From positions 1,922,001 to 1,986,000 of the forward strand of contig NZ_CP017111.1 in the NCBI RefSeq assembly GCF_001723605.1: a stretch of 64,000 bases of DNA, read 5' to 3'. The DNA comes from Sulfurospirillum halorespirans DSM 13726. GTDB taxonomy: Bacteria > Campylobacterota > Campylobacteria > Campylobacterales > Sulfurospirillaceae. Under the pieces are notes generated by a model. It ran no database searches. It was not told the DNA's origin and was given only the letters and a program-made list of their open reading frames with translations. Position numbers and translations under genes: made by a program. Numbering within the stretch: the first letter of the stretch is position 1; each line of letters starts with the position of its first letter. Shown in pieces: positions 35,417-43,089 of this stretch.

Positions 35417-36300
35417 GTATGATCAGTGCAGGTTCACTCTTTAGAAAAGCGGTTAATGAAAACCATCCGCTTCAAATTGTCGGTGTCATCAACGCCTACA
35501 GCGCTATGCAAGCAGAGCGTGTTGGGCATAAGGCGCTCTATCTTAGCGGCGCAGGCGTTGCCAATGCGAGCATCGGACTTCCTGACCTTGGTATGACAAA
35601 CTTAGAAGATGTCTGTATTGATGTCAGACGCATTACGAGTGCCAGTTCATTGCCTCTATTAGTCGATGCGGATACAGGTTGGGGTGGCGCTTTTAACATC
35701 GCTCGTACCATCAAAGAGCTTACCCGTGCAGGTGCAGCGGCCTGTCACATTGAAGACCAAGTCGCACAAAAACGTTGCGGCCATCGCCCCAATAAAGAGT
35801 TGGTCAGTAAAGAAGAGATGTGTGACCGCATCAAAGCTGCCATGGATGGCAAAATTGATGATGAGTTTGTCGTCATAGCACGCACCGATGCACACGCCAT
35901 GGAAGGTCAAGCAGCAGCGCTTGAGCGGGCGCAGGCATACGTTGAAGCGGGGGCTGATATGATCTTTGCCGAAGCGATTCATACCCTCGAAGAGTACAAA
36001 CAATTTACCAAAATCATCAAAGTACCTGTGCTTGCCAACATCACCGAATTTGGGCAAACACCCTACTTTACATGTAAAGAGTTAGAGTCCGTTGGCATCT
36101 CGATGGTGCTCTACCCACTCTCAGGCTTTCGCGCGATGAATCAAGCCGCGTTGACGGTCTTTAAAGACATCTTGAAAAATGGCAGTCAGAAAAATTCGAT
36201 CCCTTTGATGCAAACGCGTACAGAGCTTTACGACATGTTGAACTACCACGCCTTTGAAGCGAAGATCGACGCACTGTTTACATGTAAAGATCAAAAGTAA
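35413..36300 (+). CDS. prpB: 2-methylisocitrate lyase
   Basis: This 295-residue member of the isocitrate lyase/PEP mutase superfamily splits 2-methylisocitrate to pyruvate and succinate. Visible motifs are [33 protein letters not shown] with the Mg-binding aspartates, the catalytic KRCGHRP loop near residue 120, [10 protein letters not shown] and [11 protein letters not shown]. It overlaps prpE by ATGA. Two exact palindrome copies are read FTCK, one near residue 220 and one at the very C-terminus (LFTCKDQK), so the usual family tail is modified. A hairpin and repeat copy D lie between it and prpC. Confidence 0.94.
   Translation: MSMISAGSLFRKAVNENHPLQIVGVINAYSAMQAERVGHKALYLSGAGVANASIGLPDLGMTNLEDVCIDVRRITSASSLPLLVDADTGWGGAFNIARTIKELTRAGAAACHIEDQVAQKRCGHRPNKELVSKEEMCDRIKAAMDGKIDDEFVVIARTDAHAMEGQAAALERAQAYVEAGADMIFAEAIHTLEEYKQFTKIIKVPVLANITEFGQTPYFTCKELESVGISMVLYPLSGFRAMNQAALTVFKDILKNGSQKNSIPLMQTRTELYDMLNYHAFEAKIDALFTCKDQK
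36067..36078. repeat. TTTACATGTAAA palindrome copy
   Basis: Exact copy inside prpB, read YFTCKELE. Confidence 0.95.
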
Positions 36301-36316
36301 TCGTTTACATGTAAAC
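36276..36316 (+). terminator. Paired palindromes forming a 13-bp stem after prpB
   Basis: Two exact copies (36277 and 36304) can pair with each other as GTTTACATGTAAA / TTTACATGTAAAC around a 15-nt loop containing the prpB stop codon. No T-run follows, so partial termination or mRNA end protection inside the prp operon is more likely than full termination. Confidence 0.5.
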
Positions 36317-36319
36317 ATT

Positions 36320-36394
36320 TCTGCCAACACCGTTGGCAAGCTTTAGCGCCCCAGTGGCTAACGTAGGGAAAGGAGCTTTGCTTCTTTCCCGTGT
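36320..36394 (+). repeat. Dispersed structured intergenic repeat, copy D (divergent sequence, same fold)
   Basis: Copy D lies between prpB and prpC in the opposite orientation to A-C. Hairpin one TGCCAAC-ACC-GTTGGCA is at 36322-36338. Then come GCTTTAGCGCC, CCAGTGGCTAACGTAG, and a 25-nt hairpin at 36366-36390 (GGGAAAGGAGC-TTT-GCTTCTTTCCC) ending CGTGT. The linker CTAACGTAG, the GCTTTGCTT apex and the length of 25 match copies A-C, while most stem bases differ and still pair. Confidence 0.7.
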
Positions 36395-36414
36395 AAAATT
36401 ATCAAGGATAAAAA

Positions 36415-37542
36415 ATGGAAGCAAAAGAGAAGAAAAAAACAGGTGGACTCGCAGGTGTTGTTGCAGGTCGTTCTGCTATTTGTACCGTAGGAACGGGGCA
36501 TGGTCTGAATTATCGAGGCTATGACATCTACGATCTGGCAAAAAATGCAACCTTTGAAGAAGTCTCCTACCTTTTAACCAAAGGCGCTCTACCCACACAA
36601 AGTGAGCTTGAAATTTACAAAAAAGAGCTCATTCAAGCGCGTGCATTACCCGATGCACTCAAAGTGGTGCTTCGCACACTGCCTAAAAATGCTCATCCGA
36701 TGGACATTATGCGTACGGGCTGTTCGACACTGGGGTGTTTAGAGCCAGAAGCCGATAATTTTAGCGATCAAGGTGCGAAGATTACCCGTTTGATGGGCAT
36801 TTTTCCTTCCATCTTACTCTACTGGCACCACTACCATGTGAATGGCAAAGAGATCGATACGAACAGTTCACAAGATACCATCGGTGGTTATTTTCTGGAA
36901 AAACTCCACAACAAACAACCCAGCGAACTGTGGATCAAAGCGATGCACGTCTCGTTGATTCTCTACGCGGAGCATGAATTTAACGCCTCTACATTTGTAG
37001 CACGCATTGGAGCTTCTACGCTTTCTGATATTTACTCAGCGATCACTGCGGCGATTGGCGTGCTTCGAGGACCTTTGCACGGAGGGGCGAATGAAGCAGC
37101 GATGGAGCTCATTTCAGAATATAAATCGGTACATGAAGCAACGCGTGGTATTTATGAAAAGTTAGAGAATAAAGCCAAAATCATGGGTTTTGGACACCGT
37201 GTCTATGTGAGTAATGACCCACGTAACATTGTCATCAAAGAGTGGTCACGCAAACTCGCAGACGATGTGGGCAATAGCACGATCTTCCCTATTTCTGAAA
37301 TCATTGAAAAAATCATGTGGGATGAGAAAAAACTCTTTCCAAATCTTGATTTCTACAGCGCTTCAACGTACCATTTCATGGGCATTCCAACAGCTTACTT
37401 TACGCCGATATTTGTTATGAGCCGAACAGCGGGTTGGGCAGCGCACGTGGTCGAACAACGAGGCGACAACAAACTCATTCGCCCCAATTCAGAGTACATA
37501 GGACCAGAGAATAGAGCCTATGTTGACATCAAAAACCGATAA
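36415..37542 (+). CDS. prpC: 2-methylcitrate synthase
   Basis: This 375-residue citrate-synthase-family enzyme condenses propionyl-CoA with oxaloacetate. Motifs: LAGVVAGRSAICTVGTGHGLNYRGYDI at the start (short type-II-like form typical of PrpC), YAEHEFNASTFVARI with catalytic His, GPLHGGANEAAMELI, GFGHRVYVSNDPR, and YSASTYHFMGIPTAYFTPIFVMSR followed by GWAAHVVEQR. AAGGAT precedes the ATG. It is separated from prpB by the hairpin and repeat copy D, and from prpD by 13 bp. Confidence 0.94.
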   Translation: MEAKEKKKTGGLAGVVAGRSAICTVGTGHGLNYRGYDIYDLAKNATFEEVSYLLTKGALPTQSELEIYKKELIQARALPDALKVVLRTLPKNAHPMDIMRTGCSTLGCLEPEADNFSDQGAKITRLMGIFPSILLYWHHYHVNGKEIDTNSSQDTIGGYFLEKLHNKQPSELWIKAMHVSLILYAEHEFNASTFVARIGASTLSDIYSAITAAIGVLRGPLHGGANEAAMELISEYKSVHEATRGIYEKLENKAKIMGFGHRVYVSNDPRNIVIKEWSRKLADDVGNSTIFPISEIIEKIMWDEKKLFPNLDFYSASTYHFMGIPTAYFTPIFVMSRTAGWAAHVVEQRGDNKLIRPNSEYIGPENRAYVDIKNR

Positions 37543-37555
37543 ATAAAGGAACACT

Positions 37556-39010
37556 ATGAGTACAGATATGGGTATTTTAGATACCAAGCGACCCGAGTTT
37601 GACCCCCTTTTAACCGACATTGCACGTTACGCTTCAGAATTTAGCATCAAAAGCGATGATGCCTATGAGACAGCGCGTTACTGTTTAATGGATACGCTAG
37701 GATGTGGACTTTTAGCCCTGAAATTTCCACAATGTACCAAACTTTTAGGACCCGTCGTTCCAGGCGCTTCGATGCCACATTTGGGTGCAAAAGTACCAGG
37801 AACTTCCTACCAACTTGACCCAGAACGTGCTGCGTTTAACGTGGGTGCGATGGTTCGATGGCTTGATTTTAATGACACATGGTTAGCGGCGGAATGGGGA
37901 CATCCGAGTGATAATCTAGGCGCTATTTGGGCAGTGGGCGATTACATCAGCCGTCGCAATATCAGCGAGGGAAAAGCGCCTCTTAAAGTCAAAGACATTT
38001 TAACCGCGATGATCAAAGCGCATGAAATTCAAGGTATTTTAGCGCTTGAAAACTGCTTCAACAAAGAGGGAATGGATCACGTGCTTTTAGTCCGTGTGGC
38101 ATCCACGGCGGTTGCTGCTGCAATGCTGGGAGGCACATTTGAAGAGATCAGAAATGCCGTTTCACATGCATGGGTTGATGGTGGGGCGCTTCGTTGTTAC
38201 CGCCATGCGCCTAATACGGGCTCTCGTAAATCATGGGCAGCAGGCGATGCGAGCAGTCGAGGGGTGAATTTAGCGCTTAAAGCACTTGCAGGTGAAATGG
38301 GTTACCCCTCAGCGCTCAGTGCAAAATTCTGGGGGTATGAAGATGTCAAGATGGGCGGTAAGAAACTCACCATTCCACAACCTTTTGGAAGCTATGTGAT
38401 GGAGCAAGTGCTGTTTAAAATCAGCTTCCCAGCCGAATTTCATGCCCAAACCGCTGTTGAGTGTGCCGTAAAACTTCACAATGAAGTCAAAGATAAGCTT
38501 GATGCAATTGAAAAAATCGTCATTACGACACAAGAGTCAGGTCACCGCATCATCAATAAAGTAGGTCCTCTTGCCAACCCAGCCGATCGTGACCACTGCA
38601 TTCAGTACATGGTGGCGATTCCGCTGATTCATGGCAATTTGATCGCAGAACACTACGAAGATCTGTATGCCAACGATCCTCGTGTCGATAAACTTCGTGA
38701 TAAAATGGAAGTCGTTGTCGATGCGCGTTACACCAAAGAGTACCTTGAAGCCGACAAACGCTCCATCGCCAATGCCGTACAAATCTTTTACAAAAATGGT
38801 AGCAAAAGCGAGAAAGTCGAAGTCGAATACCCAATAGGACATAAGAGGAGACGAAAAGATGGAATCCCACTTTTAATCTCAAAATTCAAACACAACCTAG
38901 CAGGCAGACTTAGCCCAAAACAGTGTGCAACTATAGAAAAAGCGTGTGAAAATCAAGCAAGCCTTGAAGCGATGAATTTCAACGAATTTAGCGACCTCTT
39001 TGCCCTATAA
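37556..39010 (+). CDS. prpD: 2-methylcitrate dehydratase
   Basis: This 484-residue MmgE/PrpD-family enzyme dehydrates 2-methylcitrate to 2-methylaconitate without an Fe-S cluster. Signatures include [14 protein letters not shown] near residue 43, [25 protein letters not shown] near 100, [38 protein letters not shown]-like segment [12 protein letters not shown] and [22 protein letters not shown] precedes the ATG. A good intrinsic terminator follows the stop codon and closes the prp operon. No acnD/prpF is present, consistent with the PrpD route. Confidence 0.95.
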   Translation: MSTDMGILDTKRPEFDPLLTDIARYASEFSIKSDDAYETARYCLMDTLGCGLLALKFPQCTKLLGPVVPGASMPHLGAKVPGTSYQLDPERAAFNVGAMVRWLDFNDTWLAAEWGHPSDNLGAIWAVGDYISRRNISEGKAPLKVKDILTAMIKAHEIQGILALENCFNKEGMDHVLLVRVASTAVAAAMLGGTFEEIRNAVSHAWVDGGALRCYRHAPNTGSRKSWAAGDASSRGVNLALKALAGEMGYPSALSAKFWGYEDVKMGGKKLTIPQPFGSYVMEQVLFKISFPAEFHAQTAVECAVKLHNEVKDKLDAIEKIVITTQESGHRIINKVGPLANPADRDHCIQYMVAIPLIHGNLIAEHYEDLYANDPRVDKLRDKMEVVVDARYTKEYLEADKRSIANAVQIFYKNGSKSEKVEVEYPIGHKRRRKDGIPLLISKFKHNLAGRLSPKQCATIEKACENQASLEAMNFNEFSDLFAL

Positions 39011-39015
39011 TTTCT

Positions 39016-39043
39016 AAGAAGCCCTTCGTATAGGGGCTTCTTT
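39016..39043 (+). terminator. Intrinsic terminator of the prp operon
   Basis: A 9-bp stem AAGAAGCCC / GGGCTTCTT with a 9-nt loop starts six bases after the prpD stop codon and runs into TTTCCC. Confidence 0.8.
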
Positions 39044-39111
39044 CCCACAAAGTCTTATTAACATTTCTAATGTACAATAGCATATCTCGTTTTTACATGT
39101 AAGGACTTTTT

Positions 39112-39594
39112 ATGCGTACTCTTATGACGACTATCCTTCTGTTCGCAACATTGATGCTCAGCGGTTGTGCTCCAAAAGAGGTCAATTTAGCAACCATCAA
39201 CCCTGTTTTGAGTCCTGCGCCTAACCAAATTATTGCGGTCTACGATCCTGATCGCGACACGATTATGTTTCATGAGTTTTCACTGAAAAACAGTGTTTTA
39301 GTGGAGCAAACGTGGGGCAAAGTCTTGCCATTTCGGGTCGAATTTATGGATTTGTGGGTGACGGGTTTGGGGCATGATATTCGTCGTTTGACCAATGGAA
39401 ATGCCGAAACGATCAAGGAAGCATTGCTGTATGACGCAGCATTGCAAGGGATGCAAACCTTACATGTAAACCAAAAAGATTATATTATCGACTACGAATT
39501 TGCCCGCGATATGCAAAGTGCGATTGATCGTTACGAAGAGAAGATGAAACGCTATGAAAGAGACCGCGAATTCCCGCGTATCATAAACCACTAA
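39112..39594 (+). CDS. Small lipoprotein of unknown function
   Basis: The 160-residue precursor has a lipoprotein signal (residues 1-19, lipobox LSGC) so the mature protein would be anchored by Cys-19 to a membrane facing the periplasm. No known domain was recognised; the middle contains FRVEFMDLWVTGLGHDIRRL and the C-terminus is a charged helix. A one-mismatch palindrome (39092) fuses with its ribosome binding site (TAAGGA), and another (39459) reads LHVN inside. Repeat copy C follows the stop. It is probably monocistronic. Confidence 0.7.
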   Translation: MRTLMTTILLFATLMLSGCAPKEVNLATINPVLSPAPNQIIAVYDPDRDTIMFHEFSLKNSVLVEQTWGKVLPFRVEFMDLWVTGLGHDIRRLTNGNAETIKEALLYDAALQGMQTLHVNQKDYIIDYEFARDMQSAIDRYEEKMKRYERDREFPRIINH

Positions 39595-39609
39595 TAGAGT
39601 TACTCTACA

Positions 39610-39705
39610 ACACGCTTTTAAAGCAAAGCTTTAAAAGCTACGTTAACACTAGGTTTTCTTCGGCAGAAAGCCCACGCACCCTTGGTGCTTTTACTTCTTG
39701 CAAAT
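39610..39705 (-). repeat. Dispersed structured intergenic repeat, copy C
   Basis: The best-preserved copy. Its 25-nt hairpin at 39614-39638 is a perfect 11-bp stem GCTTTTAAAGC-AAA-GCTTTAAAAGC. It is followed by CTACGTTAACACTAGG, CTTCGGCAGAAAGCCCACG, the second hairpin GCACC-CTT-GGTGC at 39676-39688, and TTTTACTTCTTGCAAA. It separates the lipoprotein gene from yjdM. Confidence 0.85.
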
Positions 39706-39782
39706 TGAGTTTTGTAAAAACTCTAATCTCTTTTTGAGACGAGTTTTGGCATACTAAAAAGAAATCATTAAGAGAGAGTATC

Positions 39783-40121
39783 ATGCAATTACCTGCTTGT
39801 CCAAAATGTAACTGTGAATATACCTACGAAGATGGCGAGATGATTATCTGCCCTGAATGTGCTCATGAGTGGTCTAAAGATGCTACGACAAACGAAGAGT
39901 CTGCGGCAAGCATCAAAGATGCGCATGGCGCAATTTTAAGCGATGGTGACACGGTTGTGCTGATTAAAGATTTGAAACTCAAAGGCTCCTCTGCGGTCAT
40001 CAAAGGTGGAACCAAAGTGAAAAATATCCGTTTAAATTACGAGAGCGACCATAATTTGGACTGTAAAGTCGATGGCATTGGCGCGATGGGGCTTAAATCG
40101 GAGTTTGTCAAAAAAGCTTAA
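39783..40121 (+). CDS. yjdM: YjdM/PhnA family zinc-ribbon protein
   Basis: This 112-residue cytoplasmic protein opens with a zinc ribbon, CPKCN near residue 6 and CPECAHEW near 24, then the PhnA domain with [32 protein letters not shown] and [21 protein letters not shown]. The family is well conserved; despite the PhnA name it is not required for phosphonate use and its function is uncertain. GAGAG precedes the ATG. It overlaps the convergent azlD stop region by four bases. Confidence 0.9.
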   Translation: MQLPACPKCNCEYTYEDGEMIICPECAHEWSKDATTNEESAASIKDAHGAILSDGDTVVLIKDLKLKGSSAVIKGGTKVKNIRLNYESDHNLDCKVDGIGAMGLKSEFVKKA

Positions 40122-40441
40122 AGTACCTTTTGAATTAAAATCATATACGTTAGTGTTGCGACAAAAATGCTCAAAAGGGCGTTTTTAAACTTTACATGTA
40201 AAGCAATCGCAACACTGACACCAATAATTTCGGCTAAACCATACGGATAACTTTCCCACTTCACATCTTTCAGCGCGTAAAAGACCAAAATGACCATAAT
40301 CATGAGCGGCATATTGAGTTCAATGTATTTAATCAGGGGCGAAGGCTCGCGTGTACGAAAGAGTAAAAACGGGATGATGCGCGTTACATAGGTTAAAACA
40401 GCCGCAACGGCGATACTTCCGATGAGGTAACTACTTTCCAT
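40118..40441 (-). CDS. azlD: Branched-chain amino-acid exporter small subunit AzlD
   Basis: This 107-residue protein has four hydrophobic helices and the AzlD pattern [11 protein letters not shown] near residue 19 and [18 protein letters not shown]. With AzlC it exports branched-chain amino acids. The start overlaps the azlC 3' end by 11 bp. It holds an exact palindrome copy read LHVKF. Confidence 0.88.
   Translation of the reverse strand: MESSYLIGSIAVAAVLTYVTRIIPFLLFRTREPSPLIKYIELNMPLMIMVILVFYALKDVKWESYPYGLAEIIGVSVAIALHVKFKNALLSIFVATLTYMILIQKVL
40191..40202. repeat. TTTACATGTAAA palindrome copy
   Basis: Exact copy inside azlD, read ALHVKF. Confidence 0.95.
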
Positions 40442-41105
40442 TTTCCATACTCCTCTTAAAAACGATCAACACAAATGCCGCCGCACACAGCGATAAAATC
40501 AGCATCTTTTGCGGTGGAAACAGCACCATGCCAAACAACCCGATAATCAGTGCCACAAAAAAGGGCTTATGCAGTCTGTTTTTCTTATACAGCTCAATGG
40601 AAAGTACCACAAACAGAGCCGTTAAAGAGAACTCAATGCCCTCGTAATTAAATGGCAAAATGTTACCCAGCATCGCGCCCATCACACTGCCTACAATCCA
40701 ATAACATTGATTTAAAAAGGTAATCAGCAGGTACGCTCTCTCACGGTTGCCTTCAGGCACTTCCGTGGTTTTTAACAGCGCAAACGTCTCATCGGTCAGT
40801 CCAAAAATGAGGTAATGCTTCTTCCATGAAAAATGTTTAAAGGTTGAAATCATCGAAAGCCCGTAAAAGGTGTGGCGAAGGTTGAGCAAGAAGGTGGCGA
40901 TGCCAATTTCCAAAATCGTTGCTTGTGAGGCAAAAAGAGTGAGCACTAAAAACTGACCCGAACCTGCAAAGATAAAAGCACTCATAAAAAAAGCATAATA
41001 CCACGGAATAAGAAGCTTTGAAAGCAGCAGACCAAACGCCATGCCAAGGGGAATGTAGCCCATCATAACAGGAATCGTAAGTTTCAAAATAGCCAAAAAA
41101 TTCAT
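40431..41105 (-). CDS. azlC: Branched-chain amino-acid exporter large subunit AzlC
   Basis: This 224-residue membrane protein has the AzlC start (IPVMMGYIPLGMAFGLLLSKL), FAGSGQFLVLTLFA near residue 50 and NLRHTFYGLSM near 75, with seven or so helices. It is the main exporter subunit for valine, leucine or isoleucine. It pairs with azlD, overlapping by 11 bp. An exact palindrome copy lies immediately upstream next to its AAAGAAG ribosome binding site. Confidence 0.9.
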   Translation of the reverse strand: MNFLAILKLTIPVMMGYIPLGMAFGLLLSKLLIPWYYAFFMSAFIFAGSGQFLVLTLFASQATILEIGIATFLLNLRHTFYGLSMISTFKHFSWKKHYLIFGLTDETFALLKTTEVPEGNRERAYLLITFLNQCYWIVGSVMGAMLGNILPFNYEGIEFSLTALFVVLSIELYKKNRLHKPFFVALIIGLFGMVLFPPQKMLILSLCAAAFVLIVFKRSMENGK

Positions 41106-41114
41106 ACGTCTTCT

Positions 41115-41126
41115 TTTACATGTAAA
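41115..41126. repeat. TTTACATGTAAA palindrome copy between the small flg-linked gene and azlC
   Basis: Exact intergenic copy in the 23-bp gap between the stop of the small membrane protein and the azlC start; its right arm, read leftward, runs into the azlC ribosome binding site. Confidence 0.95.
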
Positions 41127-41128
41127 GA

Positions 41129-41299
41129 TTATTTTTTGATATAGCGATCCAAATACTTTTGGGTGGCATTCGCATCGCTTGATTTTTGCTGTAGCTCTTT
41201 TTTAGAAGCACTCTCTTTAGGCGTTGCATCACTAAAATAGAGTTGATCGATCGCGACAATCAGCGCGATTACGATCAAAAACGGTATAAAAATGAGCAT
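41129..41299 (-). CDS. Small membrane protein following flgG
   Basis: A 56-residue frame starts at the ATG at 41299, six bases after the flgG stop, and ends at 41129. It begins MLIFIPFLIVIALIVAIDQL, one membrane helix, followed by a charged region with KKELQQKSSDANATQKYLDRY. Codon use looks normal. There is no clear ribosome binding site, so translation would rely on coupling to flgG. No family was recognised. The frame fills the otherwise empty space between flgG and azlC, which supports it being real. Confidence 0.55.
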   Translation of the reverse strand: MLIFIPFLIVIALIVAIDQLYFSDATPKESASKKELQQKSSDANATQKYLDRYIKK

Positions 41300-41305
41300 A
41301 GTATA

Positions 41306-42094
41306 TTATGATTTGAGTGCGTTGACGGTTTGAAGCATCTCATCACTGGTCGTAATGGCTTTTGAGTTCGCCTCATACGCCCTTTGCCCGATGATAAGAT
41401 CGGTCATCTCATCGACAAGTTCGACGTTACTCATCTCAACAAATTGTTGTCTCACTTGTCCAAGACCATTTAAGCCGGGAGTATCCAAGATAGGATCGCC
41501 TGAAGCGGTGGTGTTGATATAATTGTTATCGCCCAAAGAGTGAAGACCTGCGGGGTTGATAAAGTTGGCAAGCTCGATCTGACCAATCTCTGTCGTTGCA
41601 GTTTGACCCGATTGTAAAACCGAGACAATACCATCAACGCTGATGTTAACCTCTGTTGCATCCTCAGGAATAACGATATTTGGGATAAGTTGATACCCAT
41701 CGCTGTTGACGATATTGCCATCTCCATCAAGTTTAAACGAACCATTTCGCGTATAACCTGTCGTGCCATCAGGAAGCTCGATTTGAAAAAAACCATTTCC
41801 CGTAATTGCCATATCCAACGAGTTACCGGTCTCTTTAAAGTTACCTTGTGTGAACTGCTTTGCAATCGCTGTTGGGCGAACACCCAGACCGATTTCGATT
41901 CCCGTAGGTGAAGACGATGTTCCACTGGTGGATGTTCCTGCGTAGGTCATGGTTTGGTACATCAAGTCTGCAAACTCAGCGCGCTGTTTTTTATAGCCAA
42001 TGGTATTTACGTTTGAAATATTGTTTGTGGTGGTATCGATCTGCGTTTGTTGCGCGATCATACCCGTTGCTGCTGTGTAAAGTGATCGTATCAT
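41306..42094 (-). CDS. flgG: Flagellar distal rod protein FlgG
   Basis: This 262-residue rod protein shows the N-terminal RSLYTAATGMIAQQTQIDTTTNNISNVNT motif, TGNSLDMAITGNGFFQIELPDG, and the C-terminal coil EMSNVELVDEMTDLIIGQRAYEANSKAI ending in LQTVNALKS. It is secreted by the flagellar type III system to form the distal rod across the periplasm. It follows the FlgF-like gene by 18 bp in a leftward operon under a probable RpoN promoter. Confidence 0.95.
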   Translation of the reverse strand: MIRSLYTAATGMIAQQTQIDTTTNNISNVNTIGYKKQRAEFADLMYQTMTYAGTSTSGTSSSPTGIEIGLGVRPTAIAKQFTQGNFKETGNSLDMAITGNGFFQIELPDGTTGYTRNGSFKLDGDGNIVNSDGYQLIPNIVIPEDATEVNISVDGIVSVLQSGQTATTEIGQIELANFINPAGLHSLGDNNYINTTASGDPILDTPGLNGLGQVRQQFVEMSNVELVDEMTDLIIGQRAYEANSKAITTSDEMLQTVNALKS

Positions 42095-42112
42095 GTGTTA
42101 TTCCTTATTTTT

Positions 42113-42916
42113 TTATGCTTTGGTCGAGGCAAGTTTTGAGATGGCTTCTGAGTTGAGATCGTTCATGTGCGATTTCATCACTTTTTGGTATATTTCCACC
42201 ATACGATTGGTCTCAATGAGCCCAACCATTTCCGTCACAGGATTGATATTGCTGGTCTCTAAAAAACCTTGTTCTATCAGATTTCCATCTTCCAGTTGCG
42301 TTAACTCATCGGTACTTTTAAAGGTATAAAAACTTGCACCTTCTTTGAGCAATGATTTAATGTCATCACTTTGCACGATCATGAGATTGCCTATTTGATC
42401 TTCTCTGTTGTAAACGCCACCCGCTTTATCGACTCTAAATTCTCCATCATCAGGAATGGTGATGTACTGCTGATTTTGAAAATAGGTCGCTGGTAAAACA
42501 GGATAGCCCTCTTTTGTCGTTAAAACGCCCTCAGAATTGAGCGTAAACGCGCCATTTTGGGTCAAGCGAATACCATTAGGGGTTTCCACCATAAAAAAAG
42601 CATCTTCACGTTTCAGTGCAAGATCCAACGCATTTCCTGTTCGTTTAATGCCACCTTGTTGGTACTTCACATACTCTTCAACCACTTGAGGCACTCTGAC
42701 ACCCACGGCATTCATAAACTTACTCGCCTCTTTGGTGTTGTCTTTAATCGGCATCTCATCTTTGTATTCTTGAAAAATACGTTTAAAATCTCCGACAACG
42801 ACATCGTCTCTTTTGAAGGCGGTGGTATTTAAATTGGCAAGGTTATTGGAGATGAGGTCGAGTTTATTAAACTGAGTGACCATCGCTCCGGTAACGCTGT
42901 AGTAGCTACTTTGCAT
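42113..42916 (-). CDS. flgF: Flagellar proximal rod protein FlgF (FlgG2-like)
   Basis: This 267-residue flagellar basal-body rod protein has SYYSVTGAMVTQFNKLDLISNNLANLNTTAFK at the N-terminus, GNALDLALKREDAFFMVETPNG in the middle and SNINPVTEMVGLIETNRMVEIYQKVM at the C-terminus. It pairs with flgG downstream, the usual flgFG order; in Campylobacterota this paralogue is sometimes called flgG2. It is secreted through the flagellar export gate. A sigma-54 promoter lies about 40 bp upstream. Confidence 0.92.
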   Translation of the reverse strand: MQSSYYSVTGAMVTQFNKLDLISNNLANLNTTAFKRDDVVVGDFKRIFQEYKDEMPIKDNTKEASKFMNAVGVRVPQVVEEYVKYQQGGIKRTGNALDLALKREDAFFMVETPNGIRLTQNGAFTLNSEGVLTTKEGYPVLPATYFQNQQYITIPDDGEFRVDKAGGVYNREDQIGNLMIVQSDDIKSLLKEGASFYTFKSTDELTQLEDGNLIEQGFLETSNINPVTEMVGLIETNRMVEIYQKVMKSHMNDLNSEAISKLASTKA

Positions 42917-42954
42917 TGTTTTTCCCGCTGTTTTTAAAATCTTTCCTTACTTGA

Positions 42955-42970
42955 AGCAACTCCCGTTCCA
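42955..42970 (-). promoter_or_regulatory. RpoN (sigma-54) promoter of flgF-flgG
   Basis: Read leftward the sequence is TGGAACGGGAGTTGCT, which matches TGGCAC-N5-TTGCW with the exact ten-base spacing between GG and GC. It lies 38 bases before the flgF ATG. Rod and hook genes are commonly under RpoN in Campylobacterota. Confidence 0.75.
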
Positions 42971-43014
42971 CTTTACCAAAATAATTTTTTAACGTCATTT
43001 AAAAGAAAACTCGG

Positions 43015-43020
43015 TATAAT
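43015..43020 (+). promoter_or_regulatory. -10 box of rpoD
   Basis: TATAAT preceded by CTCGG, about 70 bases before the rpoD start; Campylobacterota promoters typically lack a -35 box and here the upstream region is A/T-rich (TTTAAAAGAAAA). Confidence 0.5.
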
Positions 43021-43089
43021 CCACATCTTTTATTAAAGAAAACAAGAAATTTCCACCTCCATACACCTTACTCAAGGAGAGTCACACTT

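Noticed and set aside
36320-36394. Integron attC site or riboswitch
   Set aside because: It lacks the RYYYAAC/GTTRRRY ends of attC, and its relatives A-C lie at unrelated gene ends rather than before one regulon.
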